A stretch of DNA of 16,280 bases from Hymenopellis radicata (lineage: Eukaryota > Basidiomycota > Agaricomycetes > Agaricales > Physalacriaceae). The notes beneath the pieces are model-generated. The model did no database searches. It was given only the letters and a program-made list of their open reading frames with translations, and was not told the DNA's origin. This document shows, in pieces, positions 1 through 8,940 of the stretch (positions are counted from its first letter, which is position 1; every line of letters starts with the position of its first letter). The translations under genes and the position numbers were made by a program. The stretch lies in assembly GCA_015501595.1 (NCBI GenBank), contig JADNRX010001007.1, positions 1 to 16,280 of the forward strand. The letters are read 5' to 3'.

Positions 1-659
1 ACTTTTAATTTGTCTGCTTATTTAATCAAAATTCGAGGAGACAGAAATTTGAGAATATCATTATACCTTATTCTGAAGTAGTTTTTGGGTCGCCTCAGCG
101 CTGATAACTCAAGATATGTCTCATTTCCTTCTCCCCACCAAGACCGGCATTTCCTGAAAAGCCTTGAAGTGCCATTCGGAACTCGGACCGATGCAGGATG
201 ACGTTTCCATCCTTCCTCTCACTTCTACTTCCACTCTCGCTCGAAGTGCCGATTGACGCGACAAGCGTCCTTCCTATTAACTGCGGCCTTTCGTGATTCT
301 AGGTACTATTGGCCAACCTCTCGTTAGTTCATGTTTGACCGCCTTGCAACAGTTGTCTTGTGTTATTGAGAGCTGCTCAGGTTTCGACCACGACACTTCC
401 TATGCTTGTTTTGGTGACATTGTCTCCTTCCCTGGTGGCTGTAGCCACTTTCGAGGATTATCCTATGGTACGTTCCTGATCACTGGCTCGTAGCCACACT
501 GCGACAGCTCAGGGACGTCCTGGCTCACTCCAGCTCATCTTGGTGGCGTGCGTCTCCTTTTTTTATTCCGTGATTATTGAAATTGAACTTTCCCGAAGTT
601 TCGTTCCATTGTCAGGCCACGGCAGCGTAACCTTTATAACCTGCATTGCTTGAGGGAAA
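1..659. other. Intergenic left edge, no gene recognised
   Basis: I see no convincing gene here. A 66-codon open stretch at 293-493 has no recognisable motif and no supporting intron structure. Short inverted GTGGCT/AGCCAC pairs occur around 436-450. The stretch just before 660 is probably the promoter and 5' leader of the gene starting there. Confidence 0.5.
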
Positions 660-1504
660 ATGTCACCCCCAACCTTCTCTCCCATGAGCACTATCGCCTT
701 GACCAGATCGCCTTCACCAAGGTCGCCGACTCCGCCGCCACCTCCGGTCAGCTCCCCTCCACGCGACGAATCCCCACAACCGACTGTAGGTCCCATTGAG
801 GATCCCGCTACGATGTCCTATGTGTTTTCAGAGGATGAGGTCGCCGCTGCTATGATGCCTGTGGAGGACGACCTTTTGGACGACGACGCGTACCAAGCAT
901 CTAGGCGTGGGCCGTATAAGCCACAGCCCAAGCCCAAGCGTGTTCGTCAGTCGCGTCGCCTGGCCCAGGTTCCTCAAGGACGTCCTCCTTGGATCATTCG
1001 TCAACCTGAGGACCGTCAAGAAGGTGGTGTCGTTCGCACGCAGCGTCCCATCCCCACCCGCGGCCCCGCTGTCCAAGGAATGCGTTTGGGTAAGTTTCTT
1101 TCCTCACTGACGAAGTTTGTCTAATGTTTTTACTAGGCTTCCATTGCTACACACCGGAGCAGAAACATTGGATCCAGATGCACATCCAGGAGACGCAGGA
1201 TTATTGTAATACGCACTCCGATTTGAATCCGTTCTACTTGGACATTTGGCGTCGTTTCTCCAACGAGTATCCATCCGTGTATTGTCCACCTTTTCCCGAA
1301 GATGCAGACATGGTTCACGCCTACAATCTCTCGAAAGGCAAGGTATGTACAATCCCCAGTGTTCGCTACCGGAGGCTAATCGAAATCAGAGTCTAACCAA
1401 GGTTTTGCGCCATACATGGAGCTTCCGCAACTTTGGTCGCCTTCATCGCGAGGAGACCCCGGAATGGGGTGCCGGTGCAATTGCAGGCTCTGGACCCTCT
1501 ACCT
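660..1504 (+). CDS. Hypothetical protein, transposon-associated type, three exons
   Basis: This is a spliced open frame. Exon 1 is 660-1089. Intron 1090-1136 (GTAAGT...CTAG) has phase 1. Exon 2 is 1137-1342. Intron 1343-1389 (GTATGT...TCAG) leads to a third exon ending near 1504. The N-terminal 70 residues are Pro/Ser rich, followed by an acidic patch (EDDLLDDD) and a basic stretch (KPQPKPKRVRQSRR) that could be a nuclear localisation signal. Exon 2 encodes a compact segment with YTPEQKHWI and FYLDIWRRFSNEYPSVY. This aromatic-rich 'TPEQ...W' layout recalls short N-terminal modules of fungal transposon-associated proteins, but I cannot name a family. The acceptor of intron 2 is uncertain because three AGs are usable and give different C-termini, so the 3' end is the weakest part. 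Function is unknown. Confidence 0.5.
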
Positions 1505-1545
1505 GAAGGAACAATCGGTTCGGGGTGTCTACCGACTGCCATTTT

Positions 1546-1656
1546 GTGGGGAGTCGCCGCGATGTTCGGCGACTCTCAAGGGCCATTTTCTGCCTAGTCT
1601 TTTATATCGTTTATTATTTAGTGGGGAGTCGCCATGTTGTCCGGCGACTCTCAAGG
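1546..1656. repeat. Two near-identical hairpins (GAGTCGCC / GGCGACTC)
   Basis: A 36-nt block at 1546-1581 recurs at 1621-1656, exactly 75 nt later. Each begins GTGGG, then GAGTCGCC, a loop of 9 nt, then the perfect reverse complement GGCGACTC and TCAAGG. The stems are at 1551-1558/1568-1575 and 1626-1633/1643-1650. The arms are conserved while the loops differ, so the structure looks older or more constrained than the loop sequence. They lie just downstream of the preceding gene, so a 3'-end or RNA-structure role is possible. Confidence 0.75.
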
Positions 1657-1744
1657 ACAATTATTTCGCTACACGTTATATTATCATATCGTAGTCTGCG
1701 CTTCTGCTCCCTAAATAAAAGGCTTGATTCGACCATCAACATCG

Positions 1745-1811
1745 TCCCAATTGGGATATCTGAATCGGGCTGCTATGTGGCTGTGCTGATCTGAACTGTC
1801 TCTAGCCACAT
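1745..1811. repeat. Short palindrome and inverted repeat upstream of the second small gene
   Basis: Positions 1745-1756 form a perfect 12-bp palindrome (TCCCAATTGGGA). ATGTGGCT at 1775-1782 is the exact reverse complement of AGCCACAT at 1804-1811. The second arm resembles a CTAGCCACC motif near 7760-7775. They may be promoter sites or element-end sequence; function cannot be decided from sequence. Confidence 0.4.
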
Positions 1812-1944
1812 CGTTTCTTGTCTCCGCGACTCGGGCGGACCTTTGTGCGCAGTGTTACACAGGAACGACCTGCGGACCTAACCATATGGATATTCTTGCA
1901 GCCTATCGGTCGAGAACCTGGCTCACAAGGTCCGACCTGCCACC

Positions 1945-2579
1945 ATGTTCCCCAAAGACGAGCGCAACAACATCTCTGTTACCGTTGAAGACGAGCAGTC
2001 TAACGATGTCTCCATGTCCTCTGAAGACGAGCAGTCTGCCGACATCTCCATGTCCGCTGAACACGAGCAGTCTGACGATCTCATCGTGTGCGCCACATCA
2101 GGACCCGACAGGTATAGCTGCACTTGCTCTTCTTGTAACAGCATTCGATGTCCTTTCTAGGTATTACTATCAGGAAACCACGCTCTACTCAGGAGAGCGC
2201 CTTGAGCCCAGTGTTTTGCTCCATGCCGTGCGTATGGCGGAGGAGTTAATTATCCTCGAGGAGTCTATTCTACGGGTTCAGTGTGGTATCTCCTGTAAGT
2301 CGCACATTTTTAGACAGCTTATGCGATAAGACTAACTATGCTGTAGATACCCAAGGATTGTTCGCGTTCCACTTCCGTCTTCTTCATTATCTACAGTGTG
2401 CACTCTGCGACGTTGAGAGTTTCTTCGGACGACCTACGCAATACGATATTGCTTGCCAATTCCATGGGGGGTGCAACAACCGTTGGGAGTTATCGAACTT
2501 GTATACAATGACCATCGACGTCTTCGAAGGTGGTTGCAATAATCAGCGGTTGATATCTCGTCGAGAGACTTCGAGATAA
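1945..2579 (+). CDS. Hypothetical protein with DEQS repeats and a KDZ-like YDIACQ string
   Basis: Three exons join in one frame: 1945-2111, 2161-2294 and 2347-2579. The introns are 2112-2160 (GTATAG...CTAG) and 2295-2346 (GTAAGT...GTAG). The product is about 177 aa. The start was chosen at 1945 because of its favourable CCACCATG context and because it opens the repeat-bearing frame. The N-terminus has three imperfect copies of an acidic SMSSEDEQSAD-like unit. The middle is helical-looking (SVLLHAVRMAEELIILEESIL). The C-terminal exon contains QYDIACQF, which matches the most conserved catalytic string of KDZ transposases (YDIACQ), although its flanks do not resemble a KDZ domain. It could be the relic of a second KDZ copy or a chance match. 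It lies directly upstream of the duplicated KDZ promoter. No function is assigned. Confidence 0.45.
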
Positions 2580-2589
2580 GTGCTTGATA

Positions 2590-3405
2590 TTAGCAACTGT
2601 ATTGTAGCTACGTACACTGAGCCAATAGCCACAAGTCGTCAACATTGAGAGTGAATTCATTCATTATTAGACCATGTGGGTCAGGGCACCCAAAAGCAGA
2701 TGAGGCTGTGCTCCACGTTCTTAACTACTACTACTCGCACGCTCACCGGCCGATTGTTAATTTCTCCCTTCATGTCTGGCCGCCCACCCACCAACAATCG
2801 CAGGAGGACCCCTTATGAGCGCGCCCAGGGCACGGTGCGTTGAGATGGCTTCTACTGATCACGTAGCTGACGACGTTATGTAGGACCATCCCATGAAACA
2901 ATTCCGTGAGGAAGTTCTCACCTCTCTAATGGATGGCCTCCGCCGAGAAGCAATGCCGGGGCTTGTAGGACGACCAAAATGTTTATCGTGCGGAATAGCG
3001 CTGTCTGAGCTCGACGCGATGTCTGCCGCCATGTCGTCCACAACGCCAGAGCTGTTTCACTGCGAGACGTGTGGGGAGTTCCTCGAGTGTAAAGGATGTT
3101 GTCTGGCACGACATGTGAATACACCACTGCATATCGTCAAGGTACTTACCGCCTATTTTCTTTTTCGGTTTGACTCTAAACATCCCTACCAGAGGTGGAA
3201 TGGCGAGTTTTGGGATAGAATGACTTTGTCGAGCATGGGATATGTCTACCAGTTGGGTCACCATGGAGCGGCGTGTGTACACCCGGGTGCACAGCGACGA
3301 ATGACCGTAATTTATGTCAATGGCGTTCACGAGTTGACATTGCGTTCTTGTGGGTGTGGCGTCGCCGAAGATCTTAGCACGGTGGAGGAGCTCCTTCGCA
3401 ATGCC
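2590..3405 (+). repeat. Left unit of a tandem duplication of KDZ promoter plus 5' gene part
   Basis: This block is homologous to 3406-4820. Shared upstream landmarks are TTAGCAA, GAGTGAATTCATTC, CACCCAAAAGCAGATG and the ATGTCTGGCCGCCCACCCAC start region. The right unit begins at 3406, fused to the left unit just after its CGCAATG (3397-3403). The left unit has lost 501 bp from exon 1. Promoter regions are visibly diverged, whereas 3064-3229 is identical to 4480-4645. The structure indicates an old tandem duplication followed by deletion and local homogenisation. Confidence 0.85.
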
Positions 3406-3423
3406 TTAGCAATTGTTTTGTAG
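2772..3423 (+). CDS. Truncated KDZ copy encoding only the CxC2 cysteine cluster
   Basis: Three exons, 2772-2834, 2884-3141 and 3193-3423, give one continuous frame of about 183 aa. Compared with the full gene downstream, exon 1 has lost 501 bp (167 codons, in frame). A 12-nt internal difference (SELDAMS versus SQLDDPSPATS) is also a multiple of three. Intron 1 has the same length, 49 nt, in both copies, but here the donor is GTGCGT, weaker than GTATGT. Kept parts are the MSGRPPTNNRRRTPYERAQ start, the CLSCG, CETCG and CKGCC cysteine pairs, the RWNGEFW segment and the QLGHHGAAC...CGC core. After LLRN the frame runs into unit B sequence and stops within six residues, so there is no DDE domain. 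If transcribed it would make a small cysteine-cluster protein that might compete with the full transposase for DNA. If the weak donor is not used, a stop follows at codon 24. Confidence 0.6.
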
Positions 3424-3674
3424 CATCTACGTATACAGAGGGAATAGCGAGAAGTCCTCAATATTCAGAGTGAATTCATTCTATGTCATTGCTATTTTTA
3501 TCAAACCACGTATGTCATGGATATTATCAAACCACGTGGGTAAGGCACCCAAAAGCAGATGGGGCTGTGCTCCAAGTGTCTACTGCCACCTAGGTTGTGT
3601 TAAATCCATGATGGAACGCCTGTTACTACCCGTATGCTCGCGCGTGCACCCGCCGATTATTGATTTCTCCCTCC

Positions 3675-6600
3675 ATGTCTGGCCGCCCACCCACCAACAA
3701 TCGCAGGAGGACCCCTTATGAGCGCGCCCAGGCAGCGATCTTCCACCAGCAAGCTCTGCGCGCCAATGGACTGGGACATTATGCGGTCAACAGCGATCCT
3801 CTTTCCGGTCTAGGAGGTCTAGATGGAAGTACGCTGAGCCAGGGCATCTATGGCGCATTCCGTCGCCCTCTGCGCAACCATGCACGCGCGGAAGACACTA
3901 TGTGGGAGCAGCCAATGTCCACGACGGATATGCTGCGAGTTACCGGTCTATCTTCATTCTCTGCTGCCTCTACCTCTACCCTCGCAGCACCAGCGGATAC
4001 CGTCTATACTGTCTCTGATGACCATCGACGCGCGTATACACGTAATTTTACGACGACAGTCCACAAGAGGCAGAAAGATGGCACATCTGGGCGTGCAGAG
4101 GGGCATTGGGAACCAAGGATTGACGAGGAAGAGAACGAGATAACAGGAGAGATACTGTCGATGTTCGGGACCGAGGGCGACCCCAATGAGGAGGATGCTT
4201 TTCCCGTGAATGGCAAAAGAAAACGATACACGAGCACAGTATGTTCGTATTGCTTGCAGTCACTACGCAGCTGACAATGTTATATAGGATGATCCGATGC
4301 AACAATTCCGTGAGGAAGTTCCCACCTATCTAATGGACAGCCTCCGCCGAGAGGCAATACATGGGCTGCTTGGACGACCGAAATGTTTATCATGTGGAAT
4401 AGCGCTATCTCAGTTGGACGATCCGTCGCCTGCGACGTCTGCCGCGATGTCGTCCACAACACCAGAGTTGTTTCGCTGTGAGACGTGTGGGGAGTTCCTC
4501 GAGTGTAAAGGATGTTGTCTGGCACGACATGTGAATACACCACTGCATATCGTCAAGGTACTTACCGCCTATTTTCTTTTTCGGTTTGACTCTAAACATC
4601 CCTACCAGAGGTGGAATGGCGAGTTTTGGGATAGAATGACTTTGTTGAGCATGGGATATGTCTACCAGTTGGGTCACCATGGAGCGGCGTGTGTACACCC
4701 GGGTGCGCAGCGACGAATGACCATAATTCATGTCAACGGCATTCACGAGTTGAAAGTGTGTTCTTGTGGGTGTCGGGTCGCCGAAGATCTTAGCACGGTG
4801 GAGGAGCTCCTTCGCAATGGCTGGTATCCTGCAACGAGTACGGATCCGAGTACCTGCGGCAGTTTCGAAGTGCTGGATATGTTTCGACTTCTTTCGACGG
4901 TGGCGCAGGTTAACGTGCGGGATTTCGTCACATCTCTGGAGCAAATGACAGACCCTCACGGTACGGAGAAGGTTCCTGATCGGTACAAAGCTTTTGGACG
5001 CATGACTCGTCAATGGGCGTTCCTCTTGCGACTGCGAAGAGCTGGAGTGGGTCATCTGATTGGAGGCTGGACGACGGCAAAGGAGGGCTCAGTCGCCGTG
5101 CAGTGCTGGGCGTGTCCTCGGGAACATGTCAACATTCCCGAGGGATGGCGCGACAATCCTGCTATGAGGTACGTGTGATTTCTTTCGACGAGTTTTGTCA
5201 TGTAGATTAACTGATGGTATTCAGATACCTGTATCGTCTGATCGTGAGCATGGACGCCAACTTTCGTCTGAAGGAGCGCCTCAGACTTAATAGTCGTGGC
5301 GACGCACCCCTATACCTTGGACTTGGCTATCAGCCTCATTTGGGGCTATACACGAACCACCTCAAGAATTATGTGAAGGAAGCAGATGTAAGGTAGTTTT
5401 GTTGCATATAAGAGTCTCGCTGAATACCCACCCGTAGGTTAGTACATGTGTCGCGTTCGCTGCCATGATGCAGCGCGAGTCCCGACTTACGGCTGGGCTG
5501 CGAGTATCTGGAGTCGGAGGATGTGTCTGCGCGCGCCATGAATGCATTCGCGCACAAGGACTCGCTGATTTACAGAAAGGAGAGCGGTAGGTGACAATCT
5601 ACCTACAAATTTTAACATGCTGATTTCTATTAAGGTGGTCGAATATGGATTATATATATTGGGGTGCGACGAAGATGACTGGCGGATTGGACGTCTTGCT
5701 CACGTACGACATCGCATGCCAATACAATAAGCATGCCGATGAGCGCCGCACAAAGCTTCCTTTGGCGATGAGATGGATACCGGGCGAAGGAATGCGAGTA
5801 TATGCTCTGCCCGTTTGGCACGGCGACGTTCACGCCATGATCTGCAAGACACGTTGGTCATTGTTATACCTTCCAGGTGCCGGAAAGACGGACGGTGAGG
5901 CACCAGAGAGAGTTTGGTCAGTCTTGAACGGGATGGCAAACGATACGAAAGAGATGGATGTCGGGAACCGCCATGATAGGATTGAGGATCGGTGCGACAA
6001 GCACAACTTTCAAAAGAACATGGGCTTAGGTATAGTTGTCTTACCTGGCTGTTAATTCGGTTACTGACAACCTTACAGGTAAGCTACTGGCACGGCGGTT
6101 GATAATCGCGCGCAAGGAACGGGACGTCCAAGCGAATAATTATGCGGAGGTGTGCGAGAGTCTGCGGCCAGAGCTGGTGCAGGACTGGACTGCTTTGGTG
6201 GAGGACTGGGGGTTGGATAGGTCGAAACCGTCACCATTCGCCTCGTCGGATGCAATTGGCGGTGTTACCGAGCAGAGCGTGCGCGCCGATATGCGTAAAG
6301 AAGAGCTTGAAGACGTCAAGGCATCGCGCTCATTGACGAAGGACACGTCGCCGCAAGGACTCGTTATTCGTGGCACTCATCTTGAAGCACTGGGGTAAGT
6401 ATCCATTATCATAATCACGCTTTCTTGTTCTAACCATCTACAGGCGTTCCATCAGTATCGAGGCTAAAAGCGAGCTGAACCTTACCCTCAACAAGCAGGA
6501 GAAGCTTCAAGAGCGTCGTGTAGGACTGGCTCGTCAGTTGAAGGCATTTCGACGGCAGCAATGTCTGCTCATGCCTCCAGCACAGGCTCTCTGGGAGGCG

Positions 6601-7504
6601 GAGGAGGATAAGGCGAGGGCAACGAACACTGTTGTCCTCGCTGAAAGCATGAAGCTATGGTTACCTTCTGCGATTCCGCAGGAGCAGCGAGAGCTGTGTC
6701 ATGCCGATCTATTCGATTTGGAAGAGAGGGTACGGCGCGGGCAGCTGAGAGACGCTCTGACGGCGATCCGCTTGAAGCTGGTTGCAAAGCGGTACCTCGT
6801 TAAGTTTCGGAACAAACACTTACGAGGGCAGGGCGCCACGACACGGGCAAGAGGTCTTATGGATTCTGTCTCCGAGAAGATCAAGTCCCACGCCATGAAG
6901 TACACCGCAGCGAGAAACGCCCTGATCTCTCTTGTGGGTGCCGACAAGTGTCAAGAGTTTCGCGAGCTGAAGGATGGAGATCTGGATCTGACCGAGGAGG
7001 CGGAGCAGGATGCACAAGCGACAAGGCGACTCGGGCGTGCAGGTTCGCGAGAAGCAAGGACAACAGCGGAGGCCGTCAAACGGCAAGTACGGGATAAAAT
7101 GTCTTGGATTTGGACTGCGTTAGGCGGTCCAGATGACGATGCACCTGAAATGCTGCACGAAGGTATGTTTATGTCTCAAATTGTTCTCGCGATACTGATG
7201 AGTCGTATTAGCTGTCAGGCTGGAATTTTGTAAAGCCTTGGCTAGGAAGACGCGCTGGGAGGAGGAGGTGGCGTTGTTGGAGGAGGAGATGAGACGAACT
7301 CTGGTGTCATTGGACTGGGAGGAGGCCCAGTGGCGCGAGAAGGCGACGATGATGGATAACACTGTAGCGGAAGATTACAATGAGGGACGGAGAGCTTACG
7401 CTCTAAAGCAGGCGGCATTCGCGCGGCGAACGCGCTGTTATTTTGATTCTTTGTGGAAGAAGGCAAGTCAAGTGTGGCGGCAACGACTGATGTGCCTTCT
7501 ATAG
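3675..7504 (+). CDS. KDZ transposase with CxC2 cysteine cluster, apparently intact
   Basis: A cut-and-paste type transposase of the Kyakuja-Dileera-Zisupton superfamily. Nine exons keep one frame: 3675-4238, 4288-4557, 4609-5168, 5225-5387, 5438-5586, 5635-6029, 6079-6394, 6444-7162 and 7212-7504. The product is about 1142 aa, the usual size for this group. The start MSGRPPTNNRRRTPYER is also kept in the tandem copy. The cysteine cluster spans roughly residues 200-335 (CLSCG, CETCG, CKGCC, then RWNGEFW and QLGHHGAAC...CSCGC). The catalytic motifs are MDANFRLK (D near 475), TYDIACQ (D594) and TDGEAPERVW (E657), with the HDRIEDRCDKHNFQKN follow-on. The C-terminus is a charged helical region ending with ARKTRWEEEVALLEEEMRR, which is typical of the family. 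No internal stop or frame break was found. Family knowledge: KDZ elements are expanded in Agaricomycetes and linked to TET/JBP genes; no TET/JBP gene lies in this window. Confidence 0.93.
4558..4608 (+). other. Stop-free 51-nt (3n) intron in the KDZ gene
   Basis: The interval starts GTACTT and ends CTACCAG, is a multiple of three and has no stop in the gene frame, so it reads through as 17 codons (VLTAYFLFRF...). Removing it joins LHIVK to RWNGEFW, the family's usual 'LH..e.WNG' junction, so I treat it as an intron. Retention would add a hydrophobic insert without breaking the protein. The identical intron occurs at 3142-3192 in the truncated copy. Confidence 0.75.
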
Positions 7505-7893
7505 ATAGTCTCGATTTAGATAGTAGTGAAATGCAACGGATTGTGCTGTAGTGTCCCGTTTTGGCAGTCTATCAGGTATGCCGGCCGTAAGCACCGCCGA
7601 ATGGATGACATTGCCATTTGCCGGACCGCATTTGGACTTGCTGGCGGGAATAGGCGCCATGGCGTCCTGTTTGGGTTAAGTCACAGCGAGGGCGGGACGT
7701 CACACTGTGGGACTGCATCAGAATTAGGGAATAACATGTCCTGGGCTGGCTCCAGCCACCTATGGTGGCTAGACACACTTTATTTGGCATCGTGTGAATG
7801 TGTCTACACACAGTGAGAACACTATATAGTAGCACCGGGGGTGAGAAAACAGTCAGAAAAGAATAGGAAAACGCCACAGCAGTAAACACTTAC
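7505..7893. other. KDZ 3' flank, overlapping the orphan HSP70 intron 1 on the other strand
   Basis: There is no gene in this stretch. It holds the 3' end of the KDZ unit and an AGCCACC-TAT-GGTGGCT hairpin near 7757-7773. The right limit of the KDZ element should lie somewhere before the HSP70 splice donor at 7893, but I could not fix it with a target-site duplication. Confidence 0.5.
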
Positions 7894-7940
7894 GAGTAGG
7901 TGGTACCGAAGTCAATACCAATAGCTTTTGAGGACGACAT
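7894..7940 (-). pseudogene. Orphan first exon of a cytosolic HSP70 gene
   Basis: Reading leftwards from ATG at 7940, the exon encodes MSSSKAIGIDFGTTYS, the conserved start of cytosolic HSP70 chaperones including the phosphate-1 ATP-binding motif IDxGTTYS. It is followed at 7893 by GTAAGT, and the split codon (TC|N) fits the usual TTYS|CVGV intron position. I could not find exon 2 (CVGVWQND...) on the minus strand anywhere to the left in this window: the intron runs into the 3' flank of the KDZ gene. So this is a 5' fragment, cut by insertion or rearrangement. The exon and donor themselves show no damage, suggesting a recent event. The frame is open upstream of this ATG, but HSP70 homology begins at MSSSKA. 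Confidence 0.8.
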
Positions 7941-8091
7941 TCTGTCATGAACAGGTAAGAAAATGCGGAGACAGAGGATGATGAGAGCGGGAGCTGACCT
8001 AGTTTTGAAGATTGGGAAAAGAAAGCAAAGTAGTCTTGGAGAAGTCCATGGAAGCCAAGTGGTCAAAGGCGACGCCCGTTCAGCCCATACT
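7941..8091 (-). promoter_or_regulatory. Presumed 5' leader/promoter of the HSP70 fragment
   Basis: Minus-strand sequence just upstream of the HSP70 ATG contains a pyrimidine-rich tract followed by AATCTTCAAAAC (8001-8030 region). That layout is common at fungal transcription starts. I did not find a clear heat-shock element array (alternating GAA/TTC every 5 bp). The assignment rests only on position. Confidence 0.35.
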
Positions 8092-8335
8092 CGCCCTCTG
8101 CAGGTGGGAAGTCGCATCCGCGGCGTCTCTTCACACCACTCCTTCGATGTCATCCACCATCTCCAGCGTCATCGTCGTTGGCGTCTGTCGCGTTGATAGC
8201 GATATCCATGCTGGCAACCTCGTTGGATCCGGAGGGTTTACGCCGTTGCTCAGCCCAGACAGCGTGAGCTTGGATGCCCCATTTCGGGGGGCTTACACGT
8301 AGGCTGCGTCGTCGAATTGACGGCCTACGCGTTCC
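8092..8335. repeat. Diverged direct repeat, left copy
   Basis: This shares ordered blocks with 8941-9205: CCCTCTGCA, CGTCTGTC, GCAACCTCGTTGGA, GAGGGTTTACGCC, GAGCTTGGA.GCCCCATTTC, TAGGCTGCGTCGT and GACGGC.TACGCGTTC. The two copies are about 870 bp apart in the same orientation. At the right end this copy has perfect 7-bp arms CGTAGGC...GCCTACG (8299-8330). Origin unknown; it could be a solo repeat of an unrecognised element or a local duplication. Confidence 0.75.
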
Positions 8336-8395
8336 GGGATATCAACGACATCGAAGTCGATGGGAGGCGATCCGGGAAGAAGAGTGATGAGCTCA

Positions 8396-8482
8396 GTGGA
8401 TCTTGCAGTCAGGCAGCGTGAGACCGTGTTCGAACAGCTTGCCAGCGAAGATTTAGTGTTGCTGGTCAGGAGGAATGTCTTC
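8396..8482 (-). pseudogene. Ubiquitin remnant with an internal stop
   Basis: The minus-strand frame reads EDIPPDQQH, stop, IFAGKLFEHGLTLP, DCKIH, then a stop. This is colinear without gaps with residues about 35-62 of ubiquitin (IPPDQQ, IFAGK, E, G, TL, D, I kept; 17 of 28 positions by eye). The TAA at 8453-8455 replaces the leucine after the QQR position. Sequence on either side is no longer recognisable as ubiquitin, so this is an old decayed fragment of a host ubiquitin or polyubiquitin gene. It lies on the same strand as the HSP70 exon. Confidence 0.7.
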
Positions 8483-8940
8483 CTGATAAGCTGTTGACCT
8501 CGATGAAGATAATCGATGAAGATAAGAAGACGACATACCGAATTCAGTTACTGATGTTGAGCACGGCGATAGGAGAGCCAGACGAGGCAGGCAGCACACG
8601 GCGACGCGTCGTAAGTTCTGCTGGAGTGTCCGCAGCTGCCGGGCTATTCTCGACAGGAAGTGGTTGAGACAAAGGTGAGGTGGGGAAAAGAAAATATGCA
8701 CGCTTGAGGAGAAGCACTGAGGACGTGTAGCTGGTATCACAGCTCATCAACAGAGATATCGCTGAGCAGGAGATCCTATGGATGGTGATGTTAAAAGTAG
8801 GAGAAAATCAGCAAAGTTGGCATGGAGGGGCGTGAGCATGGTGAAGAAGGGGATGAGAGGCGGCGTTGCTGCCCGATAGCTGCAGGATGGTCGTCAAACG
8901 AAAATAAGAAAAAGCTTACCATGTCAGCGGAGCTCATGCT

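Noticed and set aside
1795..7775. Candidate terminal repeats of the KDZ element: TGTCTCTAGCCACA near 1797-1810 and the inverted TGTGTCTAGCCACC near 7760-7775
   Set aside because: The match is short and imperfect, and I found no target-site duplication outside it, so the element limits cannot be set from this pair.
8290..8335. Minus-strand GRQFDDA string resembling the HSP70 'GRKFDD' motif
   Set aside because: It is short, surrounded by unrelated sequence and on the wrong side of the HSP70 first exon for a colinear gene; the second direct-repeat copy does not preserve it.
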